From assembly GCF_900109785.1 (NCBI RefSeq), contig NZ_FOBH01000015.1, positions 1-46,034 of the forward strand: a stretch of 46,034 bases of DNA, given 5' to 3'. Shown here piece by piece: positions 18,083-27,674 of this stretch. Made by a program: the position numbers and the translations under genes. Source of the DNA: Nitrosovibrio tenuis. Its GTDB lineage: Bacteria > Pseudomonadota > Gammaproteobacteria > Burkholderiales > Nitrosomonadaceae. The notes under the pieces were generated by a model. That model did no database searches and was not told the origin of the DNA. It saw nothing but the letters and a program-made list of their open reading frames with translations. The stretch's first letter is position 1, and each line of letters starts with the position of its first letter.

Positions 18083-18300
18083 TAAGCATTGAACCTGGAT
18101 CCGGCAGTTGACCGCTCATCTTTCAGTTGGAACTGATTCGCAAAGATTTTTTGCGCGCCTGACTTTCACCTTTTTTGCCTTCATTTCTTTGGTGAGTTCG
18201 CTACAGGGCGGATTGGAGGGTTTTTGCGGCACATAGCTGCGTTGCAACTCCTCGGAATGGGCGCTGCTCCCCCCCGCAGAGCGTCGCCCAGTGGAACCCG

Positions 18301-18445
18301 CGAAGCGGGGATCGGTCGGCGTGGGCGATGATCCCGTGCATACCGCGATCGCTTATGGTATGCCCCGGGGCGCCCGTATCCCGCTGCGGGGTCCCACCTT
18401 CCTAGGGAAGGCACTGTTGAAGGCGCTGCTCCGCCCTTCGCGGTG
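18301..18445 (-). repeat. Diverged dispersed repeat, copy B
   Basis: Minus-strand copy of the element seen at 10768-10895. The CCTTCC/GGAAGG hairpin is at 18397-18411, and GATCCCCGCTTCGCGGGTTCC begins about 98 bp further on in the minus-strand direction. That 21-mer matches copy A at 18 positions. It lies in a 635-bp gene-free space between the SPOR gene and map (18083-18717). Frames of 77-100 codons in that space read as non-protein-like, GC-rich composition. The rest of the space shows no RNA gene I recognise. Confidence 0.5.
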
Positions 18446-18717
18446 GCCCCTTCAGCGTTATTGCGCTTTGCCCTGCACCCCAAAAGCCGCTCACATCAGC
18501 CTGTCCAACTACCGCTTTAGGTGATAATCGCCTGGGCGCGACGGGTCGATTGCCTTAACTATCAAAACGGGGGTTCGCGCTCACACGTCATTGCGTCACC
18601 CGCAGCGACCAGACTTCGTGATTCTCCGATCTATGCTCCATGCCGGATGCAGATCTTGCAATACGATGCGGCAGCCCCCATCATATAATTCTACTTATTC
18701 TATTTAAAAAGCTATTT

Positions 18718-19518
18718 ATGACGGTGCCTCTCAAGTCCCAGGAAGAGATAGAGAAAATGCGCATAGCAGGCAAGCTCGCGTCGGAGGTGCTGGATTACAT
18801 CACGCCTTTCGTCAAGCCGGGCATTACCACCGCTGAGCTCGATACACTGTGCCACGATTATATGGTCAATGTGCAGGATACAATTCCTGCTCCGCTCAAT
18901 TACGCTCCGCCGGGCTATCCGCCTTATCCTAAATCGATTTGCACTTCCGTCAACCATCAGGTGTGCCATGGTGTACCAGGTGAAAAAAGGCTTAAATCCG
19001 GCGATATCCTCAATATTGACGTGACCGTCATCAAGGACGGCTATCACGGCGATACCAGCCGCATGTACTATATCGGCGAACCGGGGATCCAGGCCAGGCG
19101 GCTATGCGAAATTACTTATGAGTCGATGTGGCGCGGTATCGAAGAGATTAAGTCAGGCAAGCAACTGGGCGATATTGGCCACGCCATCCAGCGCTTCGCG
19201 GAAAGTCATGGGTACAGCATAGTGAGAGAATTTTGCGGCCACGGTATCGGCGTAAAATTCCACGAGGAGCCGCAGGTGCTTCACTATGGCCGCGCCCATA
19301 CCGGGTTGAAGCTCGAAGCCGGAATGATCTTCACGGTTGAGCCCATGATCAACGCAGGGAAAGCCCCGATACGTCAAATGGCCGACGGCTGGACTATTGT
19401 AACCAAAGACCATAGTCTGTCCGCCCAATGGGAACATACCATTTTAGTCACGGATTCCGGCTATGAAGTGCTGACGCTATCCGCTGGCTCACCGCCGAAA
19501 CCTGCATTCCGCGTCTGA
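18718..19518 (+). CDS. map: Methionine aminopeptidase, type I
   Basis: 266 residues from MTVPLKSQEEIEKMRIAG. Removes the initiator methionine from new proteins. The five metal ligands of the E. coli enzyme are all present with a constant offset of four: Asp101, Asp112, His175, Glu208 and Glu239. An ATG at 18640 would prepend 26 hydrophobic residues not found in the family. The Shine-Dalgarno is weak, and an AT-rich promoter-like stretch sits directly upstream. glnD starts 4 bp after the stop. Confidence 0.96.
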   Translation: MTVPLKSQEEIEKMRIAGKLASEVLDYITPFVKPGITTAELDTLCHDYMVNVQDTIPAPLNYAPPGYPPYPKSICTSVNHQVCHGVPGEKRLKSGDILNIDVTVIKDGYHGDTSRMYYIGEPGIQARRLCEITYESMWRGIEEIKSGKQLGDIGHAIQRFAESHGYSIVREFCGHGIGVKFHEEPQVLHYGRAHTGLKLEAGMIFTVEPMINAGKAPIRQMADGWTIVTKDHSLSAQWEHTILVTDSGYEVLTLSAGSPPKPAFRV

Positions 19519-19522
19519 TGTC

Positions 19523-22276
19523 ATGCGTTCCCGCAAGGCCATCGGAAAGTCCCGGAACAATTCCCTAGAAAATCCCTTGAAAAATCCTTTGGATATGGAA
19601 GTGATCAAGGAGAAACTCCTTGAGGGCCGAGAGCTGTTGCGCCAGTGTTATTCCGAAAACCGGGATGGCTCGGCCTTGCTAAGAGGCCACGCCAAACTGA
19701 TCGATGGTATCCTGCGTCGGGTCTGGCATGACATGGCCATGCCCAAAGGCATCGCGCTGGTAGCGGTAGGCGGCTATGGGCGCGGACAGCTTTTCCCCCA
19801 CTCGGACGTGGATTTGCTGGTGCTATTTCCTTCAGTAGAAGGTAGCGCCCACGAAATCGATAGCGCAACCAGAGCCCGGCTGGAGCATTGGGTAAGTTTT
19901 TTATGGGATATCGGACTGGAGGTTGGTCATAGCGTTCGCACGCTCGCCCAATGCATGGAAGAGGCGGCGAAGGATATTACGGTACAGACCAGCCTGCTTG
20001 AAGCCCGTCAGCTTGCGGGACCCGGCTCGTTGTTCAGGAAATTCTCGCGCGCGATGCAAGATACGCTTGAGCCACACGCATTTTTCATGGCGAAGCAGCT
20101 TGAGCAACAACAACGGCACGGTCGTTATCATGACGCGATTTATAATCTTGAGCCTAACTTAAAAGAAGGTCCCGGCGGCCTTCGCGACTTGCAGAATATT
20201 CTGTGGGTCAGTCGCGCTGCGGGGCTGGGCAAATCCTGGCGGGACCTTGCTAAACATGGGTTCATCACTTATCGCGAAGCGCGCCTCGCGCATTGTCATC
20301 AAGCGATCCTGCAAGATTTCCGTATACGGCTGCACTATCTTGCGGGGAGGCGGGAAGACCGGCTGGTATTCGATTATCAGACGTCTCTTGCCGAAGAGCT
20401 TGGCATAGCCGCCAAACCGCCGCGCCATGCCGTGGAAGTACTGATGCAGCGGTATTATCGCGCCGCCAGAGGGGTAACACAGATCAACGCCATCCTGCTG
20501 GTCACTATACATGCGGAGATTTTTCCCGCTTCGCGCGAAGTTCCGGTTGTCATCAATGAGCGTTTCCAGAAGCGCGGCGAATTGCTGGAGGTGCGCGATG
20601 AAGCTACTTTTCGCCAGAATCCAGGTGCGATTCTGGAAAGTATACTGCTGCTGCAACAGAACCCCGACTTAAAAGCTCCGAGCGCAGCGACGCTGCGAGG
20701 GATGTGGCGGACGGCGTCGCTGATCGATTCGGCGTTCCGGCGTGAACCGCGCCACCGCGCCATGTTCATGGAAATCCTGCGCCAGCCGCGCGGGTTGACC
20801 CGCGAACTGCGCCTGATGAACCGGTACGGCATCCTCGGACGCTATCTGCCGGCTTTTGGCCGCATTGTCGGTCAGATGCAACACGATCTGTTCCACGTCT
20901 ATACGGTGGACGAGCATATTTTAATGGTGGTACGAAATCTGCGCCGCTTCATGGCGCCGGAATTTTGTCATGAATATCCCCTATGCAGCCGGCTTATCGG
21001 CGAATTTGAAAGACCTGAAGTGCTCTACCTGGCCGGACTGTTCCATGATATTGCCAAGGGACGCCACGGCGATCACTCAAAATTAGGCAAGGCCGATGCC
21101 AGGCGTTTTTGCGAACAACACGGGATGCTGCCAGAAGATGTCGAGCTGGTTACATGGCTGGTGGAAAATCATCTCATCATGTCCATGACGGCGCAGAAAA
21201 AAGATCTGTCCGACGTGGACGTCATCGCAGAGTTTGCCGGGCGGATGGGGGATGAGCGCCACCTTATAGCCCTTTATCTTCTCACGGTTGCAGATATCCG
21301 GGGCACTAGCCCAAGGGTGTGGAACGCGTGGAAAGGCAAATTGCTGGAGGATTTGTTTTGGGCAACACGGCGGCATCTGTGCGGTGAGGCAGCCCAAACT
21401 GCCGGGATGCTGGAAAATCGCAGAAACGAGGCGCTGGAACTACTGCGACGCGACGATATACCCGCCGAGGTGCATGAACAGCTCTGGTCGGCGCTTGATT
21501 CCAGCTATCTCCTGCTGCATGAACCGGAGGAAATCGCCTGGCACACACGGCATTTGCGCCACCAGATCAAAGCTTCCGCAGCGGTGGTAAAGGCCCGTCT
21601 GGCGCCTGCTAAAACAGGGATCGAGGTGCTGGTTTATACCGCCGACCAGAAGGATTTGTTCGCCCGGATTTGCGATTTTTTCGATCACAGCGATTACAAC
21701 ATCGTTCAGGCCAAAATTCATACCACCCGGCATGGTTATGCCCTCGATACATTCCTGGTGTTGGACTCCGCCAACATGACGGAGCGCCACGGCGACATAC
21801 TAGGCTTTATCGAACATGAACTGGCAGGGCGACTACAGCAGGAGGAACCCCTTGAGCCTCCACCGCGAGGGCGCCTGAGCCGGCACCTCAAGCATTTTCC
21901 TATTACCCCGGAAGTTGACATTGAGTCGGATGAAAAAGGCGTGTTCCATATCTTATCGATCGTTGCGGGCGACCAGCCGGGACTGTTGTCGCGAATCGCG
22001 CAGGTGCTGGTGCAGTTTGGCGTAAACGTCCATAGTGCAAAGATTAATACCTTGGGCGAACGTGCCGAGGACACGTTCCTGGTTACAGGAAATATATTGA
22101 GCGAAGCGAAAACACTGATCCACTTGGAAACACAGCTGATAAAAGCGCTACAAACTTCACGCGAAACAGCCGGGGAATCTCTGGAAAAAAATGCCGCGGA
22201 GCCGATCGCTGAAGACGTGCATAAGGGATTCACTGAGGCTCATAGCGATTCATTGGCACTCGCTGGGGCTCGGTAA
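19523..22276 (+). CDS. glnD: [Protein-PII] uridylyltransferase / uridylyl-removing enzyme
   Basis: 917 residues. Senses glutamine and adds or removes UMP on PII proteins, controlling nitrogen assimilation. The nucleotidyltransferase site is GGYGRGQLFPHSDVDLLV at residues 83-100. An HD hydrolase domain is marked by LFHDIAKGRHGDHS near residue 515. Two C-terminal ACT domains bind glutamine: EVLVYTADQKDLFARICDFF near 700 and HILSIVAGDQPGLLSRIAQVL near 808. The extreme N-terminus is variable, and Met25 (19595) could be the real start. It follows map by 4 bp, a conserved pairing in proteobacteria. Confidence 0.96.
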   Translation: MRSRKAIGKSRNNSLENPLKNPLDMEVIKEKLLEGRELLRQCYSENRDGSALLRGHAKLIDGILRRVWHDMAMPKGIALVAVGGYGRGQLFPHSDVDLLVLFPSVEGSAHEIDSATRARLEHWVSFLWDIGLEVGHSVRTLAQCMEEAAKDITVQTSLLEARQLAGPGSLFRKFSRAMQDTLEPHAFFMAKQLEQQQRHGRYHDAIYNLEPNLKEGPGGLRDLQNILWVSRAAGLGKSWRDLAKHGFITYREARLAHCHQAILQDFRIRLHYLAGRREDRLVFDYQTSLAEELGIAAKPPRHAVEVLMQRYYRAARGVTQINAILLVTIHAEIFPASREVPVVINERFQKRGELLEVRDEATFRQNPGAILESILLLQQNPDLKAPSAATLRGMWRTASLIDSAFRREPRHRAMFMEILRQPRGLTRELRLMNRYGILGRYLPAFGRIVGQMQHDLFHVYTVDEHILMVVRNLRRFMAPEFCHEYPLCSRLIGEFERPEVLYLAGLFHDIAKGRHGDHSKLGKADARRFCEQHGMLPEDVELVTWLVENHLIMSMTAQKKDLSDVDVIAEFAGRMGDERHLIALYLLTVADIRGTSPRVWNAWKGKLLEDLFWATRRHLCGEAAQTAGMLENRRNEALELLRRDDIPAEVHEQLWSALDSSYLLLHEPEEIAWHTRHLRHQIKASAAVVKARLAPAKTGIEVLVYTADQKDLFARICDFFDHSDYNIVQAKIHTTRHGYALDTFLVLDSANMTERHGDILGFIEHELAGRLQQEEPLEPPPRGRLSRHLKHFPITPEVDIESDEKGVFHILSIVAGDQPGLLSRIAQVLVQFGVNVHSAKINTLGERAEDTFLVTGNILSEAKTLIHLETQLIKALQTSRETAGESLEKNAAEPIAEDVHKGFTEAHSDSLALAGAR

Positions 22277-22342
22277 GCGCATCGACAAGGAGCCTGCCGG
22301 TACTGTTCTGGCCGGATCCTCGTCTCACATCAACGCCTGCGC

Positions 22343-24670
22343 TCACGCTATAGCATCTGCTGGTGCATCCACTGATTCAGTTTCCGAAACCTCCATGCGG
22401 TTGCGCAGCAGGCGTGCAGCTGCAACCATCCGCTTGAGCGCCGTCACAACTTCAGGCCAGGTTCGTGTCTTCAAGCCACAATCGGGGTTAACCCACAACT
22501 GTTTCGGATCAATGACCGAACACGCTTTCTCCAGCAATTCCAGCATCTCTTCTGTCTGAGGAATTCGAGGCGAGTGGATATCGTACACCCCGGGCCCAAT
22601 TTCATTAGGGTATTTGAATTGGCCGAATCCGTTCAGCAACTCCATACGTGAGCGCGAGGTTTCGATGGTAATCACGTCTGCATCCATATCCGCAATCGAA
22701 GGCAAGATGTCATTGAATTCGGAGTAGCACATGTGGGTATGTATTTGGGTATCATCCTTCACACCGGAACTGGATACTCGAAACGCTTCTACCGCCCACT
22801 TCAAATAAACGTTCCAATCCGCTTTTTTTAGCGGCAGTCCTTCACGAAACGCCGGCTCATCAATCTGGATCATCCCGATACCGGCCTTCTCCAGATCGGC
22901 GACTTCGTCGCGGATCGCAAGCGCCAGTTGAAGGGTCGTAATGGGGCGAGGCTGGTCGTCACGCACGAACGACCACATCAGCATGGTGATGGGTCCGGTT
23001 AACATGCCTTTAACCGGCTTTGTGGTCTGGCTTTGCGCATACTCAATCCAGTCCACTGTCATCGGTTCGGGCCGGTAAATATCCCCGTAGAGGATAGGCG
23101 GCTTTACGCAGCGCGAACCATAGCTTTGAACCCATCCGTTCTCGGTAAAAGCGTAGCCCCACAATTGCTCGCCAAAATACTCCACCATGTCGTTGCGTTC
23201 GGGTTCTCCATGCACGAACACGTCCAGCCCGATCTCCTCCTGTTTTTTTACCGCCAGCCGTATTTCATCGCGCATCGATTCCAGATACAGCAAATTGCTG
23301 GCTTCACCTTTCTTGAAAGCGGCGCGGACCTTGCGAATCTCCGGTGTCTGTGGAAATGAACCTATGGTTGTAGTGGGTAAAAGGGGCAGTTGAAAGCGTT
23401 TATGTTGCAGCAACCGTCGCACCGGAAACGGGTTTGCGCGTTCGCTATCGCTCCGCGTCAGGCGCTGAAGACGATCCTGAACGACCGGGTTGTGTATGCG
23501 CGGCGATTGCTGGCGCGCCTGCCTGGCTCGGGTAGAGGCGTTTAATTGCTCCTGTATTGCATCTTTCCCGTGGTTCAGGCCTCGTCCCAACGTCGAAATC
23601 TCGCTCAACTTCTGCACCGAAAAAGCCAGCCAGCTCTTGATCTCCTCCTCCAACCGCGTTTCCAGCGCGAGATCCACCGGGCAATGCAGAAGCGAACAAC
23701 TGGGTGCAACCCATAATCGCTGCCCCAAAGTGGAGTAAGCGCGGTTCAGTGTCGAGAATGCTTGCACGAGATCCGCACGCCACACATTGCGTCCATCGAT
23801 GATGCCCAGCGACAGTACTTTATCCTCCGGATAGCCGTCGAGAAAAGTATCGAGTTGATCGGGTGCGCGGCACAAATCGATATGGAGGCCACTCACCGGC
23901 AGCGCCTTCAAGCGCTCCGCATGGTTATCCACCGCTTCGAAATAAGTCGTTAGCAGCAACTTCGGCAATTTCGCACCCGCCTCATGCAAGGCGGAGTACG
24001 CCTGATCCAGGCCGTGTAGCCACTCGTCATTCAGGTCAAGCGCCAGCACTGGCTCGTCGATCTGGACCCACACCACGCCACGGAACGCGAGCTGAGCCAG
24101 GATGTCCCTATAAACTGGTAACAGATGCGGCAACAAATCAAGGCGACTGAAACCGGCCTTGGTTTCCTTGCCAAGATACAAATAAGTCAGCGGTCCGATG
24201 AGCACCACCTTTGGAGAGATTCCTAGAGCCTGGGCCTCGGCGACTTCCCTGAAGAGTTGGAGGGAATCAATGCGAAATGTCGTGTCCGCATCGAATTCAG
24301 GGACGATATAGTGGTAATTGGTGTCAAACCATTTGGTCATTTCCATCGCCGGCTGAGTCGCGGTTCCACGAGCCATGGCGAAGTAAAGATCCAGTCCGGT
24401 TTCGCCATGTTCCGGGGCGTTAAACCGCGCGGGCGCCGCGCCAAGCAATGCGGTCATGTTCAGCATTTGATCGTAGAGCGCAAAATCGCCGACGGGAATC
24501 AGGTCAATGCCTGCTTCCCGCTGCAAAATCCAGTGCCGCTTTCTGATTTCCGCCGCGGTGGCCCGCAGCCATTCATCATCGATGTCGCCGCGCCAGTATG
24601 CTTCAAGCGCGTGCTTCAGTTCTCGCCGCGCGCCGATCCGCGGGAACCCCAGGTTGTGCGTCAGTGCCAT
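22343..24670 (-). CDS. metE: Cobalamin-independent methionine synthase
   Basis: 775 residues from [19 protein letters not shown]. Transfers the methyl group of 5-methyltetrahydrofolate polyglutamate directly to homocysteine. The N-terminal barrel has the usual GFPRIG and YFDTNYHY-like segments. The C-terminal barrel holds the zinc site: His and Cys in [10 protein letters not shown], a Glu, and the last Cys in [10 protein letters not shown] start at 24721 would add 17 residues absent from the family. It is transcribed divergently from metR with a MetR operator between them. The two converging genes glnD and metE end 66 bp apart. Confidence 0.97.
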   Translation of the reverse strand: MALTHNLGFPRIGARRELKHALEAYWRGDIDDEWLRATAAEIRKRHWILQREAGIDLIPVGDFALYDQMLNMTALLGAAPARFNAPEHGETGLDLYFAMARGTATQPAMEMTKWFDTNYHYIVPEFDADTTFRIDSLQLFREVAEAQALGISPKVVLIGPLTYLYLGKETKAGFSRLDLLPHLLPVYRDILAQLAFRGVVWVQIDEPVLALDLNDEWLHGLDQAYSALHEAGAKLPKLLLTTYFEAVDNHAERLKALPVSGLHIDLCRAPDQLDTFLDGYPEDKVLSLGIIDGRNVWRADLVQAFSTLNRAYSTLGQRLWVAPSCSLLHCPVDLALETRLEEEIKSWLAFSVQKLSEISTLGRGLNHGKDAIQEQLNASTRARQARQQSPRIHNPVVQDRLQRLTRSDSERANPFPVRRLLQHKRFQLPLLPTTTIGSFPQTPEIRKVRAAFKKGEASNLLYLESMRDEIRLAVKKQEEIGLDVFVHGEPERNDMVEYFGEQLWGYAFTENGWVQSYGSRCVKPPILYGDIYRPEPMTVDWIEYAQSQTTKPVKGMLTGPITMLMWSFVRDDQPRPITTLQLALAIRDEVADLEKAGIGMIQIDEPAFREGLPLKKADWNVYLKWAVEAFRVSSSGVKDDTQIHTHMCYSEFNDILPSIADMDADVITIETSRSRMELLNGFGQFKYPNEIGPGVYDIHSPRIPQTEEMLELLEKACSVIDPKQLWVNPDCGLKTRTWPEVVTALKRMVAAARLLRNRMEVSETESVDAPADAIA

Positions 24671-24781
24671 GATCGATCTCCTGTGTTTATACTCAATAGA
24701 TCCAATGCAGATCCGTTGCAACAGTCCATGATTTTGTGGCAGACTAACTTATGAATCAAATGAAATCTTATAAAATATTAA

Positions 24782-24794
24782 TGAATCTAATTCA
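24782..24794. promoter_or_regulatory. MetR operator between metE and metR
   Basis: TGAATCTAATTCA fits the MetR consensus TGAA-N2-T-N2-TTCA exactly. A degenerate second half-site pair (TGAATCAAATGAA, 24752-24764) lies 30 bp away towards metE. The perfect site ends 5 bp before the metR ATG. That fits activation of metE and autorepression of metR, with homocysteine as co-activator in the known systems. Confidence 0.75.
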
Positions 24795-24799
24795 TATAT

Positions 24800-25729
24800 A
24801 TGTCGCTCTCATCAATACTTGAATTGCGCCATCTGCGTACGCTTATGGCCCTGCAGGAAACCGGCAGCGTATCGCGCGCTGCCAAACGCGTGCATCTCAC
24901 GCAATCTGCATTATCACATCAGATCAAATCGCTGCAGGAACACTACGGGCTATCGATCGTACAGCGCCGGGGACAATCCGTCGAACTCACCGATGCCGGA
25001 AAACACCTGGTGACCCTCGCTGAAAAGGTACTGGAGGAGATTCAGGCGACTGAGCGAGGGTTGGCGAAATTGTCCCAACAAACATCGGGGAGCTTGCGTA
25101 TCGTGCTGGAATGCCACACCTGTTTCGATTGGCTGATGCCCCTGATGGATGCGTTTCGCCAGCATTGGCCGGACGTTGAACTGGACCTCGTATCCGGATT
25201 CCACAGCGATCCCGTCAAGCTGCTGGAAGAGGGGGGCGCGGATGTAGTGATTGGGTCGGAATACAAGCCGCGGCGCGGCATTGTCCACCATCCGCTATTC
25301 CGTTTCGAAATTCTCGCGGTGCTGGCGCCGGAACACCCCTTACGCGCGAAACGGATATTGCACGCGACCGATTTCGCTGATGTAACGCTTATCACGTACC
25401 CGGTGCCGGAAGATCGTATCGATTTGATTCTCCATGTGCTGAAACCCGCCGGCATCCACCCGCTGCGGCGCACGGCGGAACTGACGGTAGCTATACTGCA
25501 ACTGGTTGCCAGCCGTCGTGGAGTAGCGGCCCTGCCCAGCTGGGGTATCAAGAATTATGTGGATCACGACTACGTGATTGCTCGTCGCATCGGCACACAG
25601 GGACTATGGAGCGATCTGTACGTATCCACGCTAAAGGAAACGGCTTCCCGTCCTTATCTACGCGATTTTCTGACCACCGCCAGGAATACGTGCTTTGCAA
25701 CGCTTGATGGAATCATTCCGCTGGGGTGA
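24800..25729 (+). CDS. metR: LysR-type regulator MetR
   Basis: 309 residues. An N-terminal winged helix-turn-helix (LRHLRTLMALQETGSVSRAAKRVHLTQSALSHQIKSLQ, residues 9-46) is followed by a two-lobe periplasmic-binding-like effector domain. The recognition-helix wording and the divergent metE neighbour identify it as MetR. There is no clear Shine-Dalgarno before the ATG, and the operator itself occupies the leader, so translation may be weak or leaderless. Confidence 0.93.
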   Translation: MSLSSILELRHLRTLMALQETGSVSRAAKRVHLTQSALSHQIKSLQEHYGLSIVQRRGQSVELTDAGKHLVTLAEKVLEEIQATERGLAKLSQQTSGSLRIVLECHTCFDWLMPLMDAFRQHWPDVELDLVSGFHSDPVKLLEEGGADVVIGSEYKPRRGIVHHPLFRFEILAVLAPEHPLRAKRILHATDFADVTLITYPVPEDRIDLILHVLKPAGIHPLRRTAELTVAILQLVASRRGVAALPSWGIKNYVDHDYVIARRIGTQGLWSDLYVSTLKETASRPYLRDFLTTARNTCFATLDGIIPLG

Positions 25730-25769
25730 CTTCACTGAAACTACACCGTCGTTAAAAATGAATTGAAAC

Positions 25770-25843
25770 GGAAGAGAGGAGAACGAAAGGAGGAAGAATA
25801 GGAGAAATAGGAGAAGAAGGAGAAGAAGGAGAAGAGATGGGGG
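25770..25843 (+). repeat. Purine-only tract with 9-bp tandem repeats
   Basis: About 75 bases almost free of pyrimidines on the plus strand, ending in three tandem 9-mers GGAGAAGAA, GGAGAAGAA, GGAGAAGAG (25810-25836). It lies between the converging metR and CADD-type genes, just before a large stem-loop. Such mirror-like purine tracts can form triplex DNA or block polymerases; that is inference. No coding capacity is evident. Confidence 0.7.
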
Positions 25844-25863
25844 CAGTTCAGACAGCGATATAG

Positions 25864-25931
25864 ATCAGGGGATAGGCAAACTCATGCGCAAACCAATGCG
25901 CAAAAAATCCTTGAGTTTCTCTACCCCTGAT
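25864..25931. terminator. 68-base two-tier stem-loop between converging genes
   Basis: Outer arms ATCAGGGG-A-TAG (25864-25875) and CTACCCCTGAT (25921-25931) pair over 11 bp with one bulge. Inside them AAACTCA pairs with TGAGTTT. The loop holds the repeat ATGCGCAAA twice, 12 bp apart. The position favours a bidirectional terminator for metR and the CADD-type gene. There is no clear T-tract, however, so a structured regulatory RNA or protein-binding site is possible. Confidence 0.5.
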
Positions 25932-25941
25932 TTAGAGCAAG

Positions 25942-26685
25942 TTAATGCAAAGTCACAGCGGTTTCTTCTTCACCGAACAGGTTTGCACAGTAGTTCTCAT
26001 AAATTCCATCCAGAAAGCCCCACAGCGCGTCACAGGCTCGGATAGTCGCGGCCAGAACTTCAGCCTGCTTCTCCGGGGTATCGGCAAAACGTTCGATCAA
26101 TGCCCATTCCGCTTGTGAATGATGCACGTCGGCTTCCTGGTGGACAGTAAAGAACTCGTAACTGTTCGCGTCGTCCATTCCATAGAACTTTGCAAGCCCG
26201 TCAATTTTCACGGCGGCAATCGAGGGCACCTGCGATTCAAAAGCATGCATTGCAGCAAGACCGGCATAAAATGGCTGGTTCAGACAGATATCACGGAACG
26301 TTGAAACCAGCTTGGCTGTGGTGGGTAGAGCTGTTGCATTGGCCAGACTCTTGTCGCTCGAGCCCAAGGCCAGGGCAAATGTCTTCCACAAGGCGGGATG
26401 ATTTTTTTCGCCGTACTCTTCACTAATCAGATTCCTCAGTACTTCCTGGCGCACGCTGATATCGCCGCTATTGGTTTCAGTATGAAGGTGCGGTGTGTTG
26501 AAATGTACCGCGCTCAAATAGGTGGGCTCCGCCAGGACATTATGAAAATATTGTTCCGCATAATGGCGCAGTTGCTCTTTGGAGAGCTTGCCCTCTGTCC
26601 AGGCAATATAAAAAGGATGCTTGAGCAAGTGTCTGGCATCAATGATGGAATCGATCTTTTGCTTAAGAGATACATTGGTTTTCAT
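25942..26685 (-). CDS. CADD-type p-aminobenzoate synthase (haem-oxygenase-like di-metal protein)
   Basis: 247 residues from MKTNVSLKQKIDSIIDARH, with AGAGGA about 8 nt upstream. An ATG at 26829 is rejected because the added part is not family-like. From memory, Chlamydia CADD uses Glu81, His88, Glu142, His174, Asp178 and His181 as metal ligands and Lys152 as amino donor. All seven are found here with a constant offset of eight: Glu89, His96, Glu150, His182, Asp186, His189 and Lys160. The tyrosine that CADD consumes to make pABA corresponds to Tyr26 in HPFYIAW. A Nitrosomonas homologue is reported to supply pABA for folate without PabABC. The enzyme is thought to use its own side chain as substrate. 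Confidence 0.9.
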   Translation of the reverse strand: MKTNVSLKQKIDSIIDARHLLKHPFYIAWTEGKLSKEQLRHYAEQYFHNVLAEPTYLSAVHFNTPHLHTETNSGDISVRQEVLRNLISEEYGEKNHPALWKTFALALGSSDKSLANATALPTTAKLVSTFRDICLNQPFYAGLAAMHAFESQVPSIAAVKIDGLAKFYGMDDANSYEFFTVHQEADVHHSQAEWALIERFADTPEKQAEVLAATIRACDALWGFLDGIYENYCANLFGEEETAVTLH

Positions 26686-26905
26686 GGTTTTTCCTCTTGA
26701 ACAGAGATGGTGGACGGTCGGCGTATCATCGCGAAATAATGACGCCAAGTCAAATTTTGATATGTGAATGGCAAGCTGGAACCCGCAAACAGCTTCCGGG
26801 TTATCAGTGGAGTACAACCGTGGCCTCATTTAAGATAGGCTCGGATGGGGATATCGAAACCCATAAAAAACGCCAGCCACAATCGTGTTGCGCCTTCTGA
26901 TCCCC

Positions 26906-27071
26906 TATAATCACCTGGTTTTTACCAGTCGAGCTGCCAGTCCGGCCGGGCACCGCCGCCAATTCAGCGCTGCCCGGCAATCGCTGAGATTCAGGGACCC
27001 GTGAGAGTCTCTTTGAAAGTCTCTCCTCGCCTATACCATGGCTTTACATATCCGGGATATCCGATAACTTT
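26906..27071 (+). promoter_or_regulatory. Promoter and structured leader of the yqaA-like gene
   Basis: A perfect TATAAT (26906-26911) without a good -35 starts a likely 150-base leader before the gene at 27072. The leader holds a perfect 8-bp stem (GCCGGGCA at 26945-26952 with TGCCCGGC at 26971-26978) and a second short stem near 27003-27025. No riboswitch class is recognised. The rest of the 386-bp gap 26686-27071 holds no supported gene. Confidence 0.4.
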
Positions 27072-27494
27072 ATGGATGAGCAAACGAGCCTGTTCGCGCT
27101 GTTCACCAGCAGTTTCCTTGCCGCCACGCTGCTGCCGGGTGGTTCGGAAGTAGTGCTATTCGGGATCCTGACTGCTTATCCTCAGCTATATTGGCCTGCT
27201 CTAGGCGTGGCAACGTTGGGTAATACCTTGGGTGGCATGAGTTCTTATGTGATCGGGCGGCTGTTACCCGACGAAAAGACGCTCGTGAAAAAGTCGGGTG
27301 GAAACTTGCAAGGCCTCGAGTGGGTGCGGAATCATGGCAGCCCGGTATTGCTGCTGTCATGGGTACCTCTTATCGGGGATCTGCTATGTGTTGCTGCGGG
27401 ATGGCTACGAATTAACTGGGTAGGGGCGATGTTGTTCATGGCCGCCGGAAAGTTTGCCCGTTACTGGGCGATTGCGGCAGCGATCAGCTCCTGA
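27072..27494 (+). CDS. YqaA-like small inner-membrane protein (SNARE-associated/DedA relative)
   Basis: 140 residues, the usual size of the YqaA family, a short relative of DedA flippase-like proteins. Hydrophobic segments are near residues 8-35, 40-62, 88-108 and 112-135. The conserved re-entrant-loop wording is present (FLAATLLPGGSEVVL near 15, GNTLGGMSSYVIGR near 49, VPLIGDLLCVAAGWLR near 97). Members are linked to membrane homeostasis and possibly lipid transport. Exact substrate unknown. A strong terminator follows. Confidence 0.85.
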   Translation: MDEQTSLFALFTSSFLAATLLPGGSEVVLFGILTAYPQLYWPALGVATLGNTLGGMSSYVIGRLLPDEKTLVKKSGGNLQGLEWVRNHGSPVLLLSWVPLIGDLLCVAAGWLRINWVGAMLFMAAGKFARYWAIAAAISS

Positions 27495-27523
27495 TCTGCT
27501 TTAAAAGCATCGATTGCCCTGAC

Positions 27524-27562
27524 AAAAAGCCGACGGAAGCTAATGATCACGCCGGCTTTTTT
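27524..27562. terminator. Rho-independent terminator after the yqaA-like gene
   Basis: Arms AAAAAGCCG and CGGCTTTTTT enclose a 20-base loop, with a T-run on the plus strand and an A-run on the other side. It can also serve transcripts arriving from grxD on the minus strand. Confidence 0.8.
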
Positions 27563-27674
27563 ACTCTGCTGAGCTTGTTGCTCCACTGCTGCTCAATGCA
27601 GCCTATGTGGTTTTACCTATAGGCCGAGATGATTCCTGCCTGGACCCTGCCAACGACTCACTGCCAACCACTGT

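Noticed and set aside
26697-26900. 67-codon plus-strand frame
   Set aside because: Lies in the divergent leader region, no ribosome-binding site, low-quality composition.
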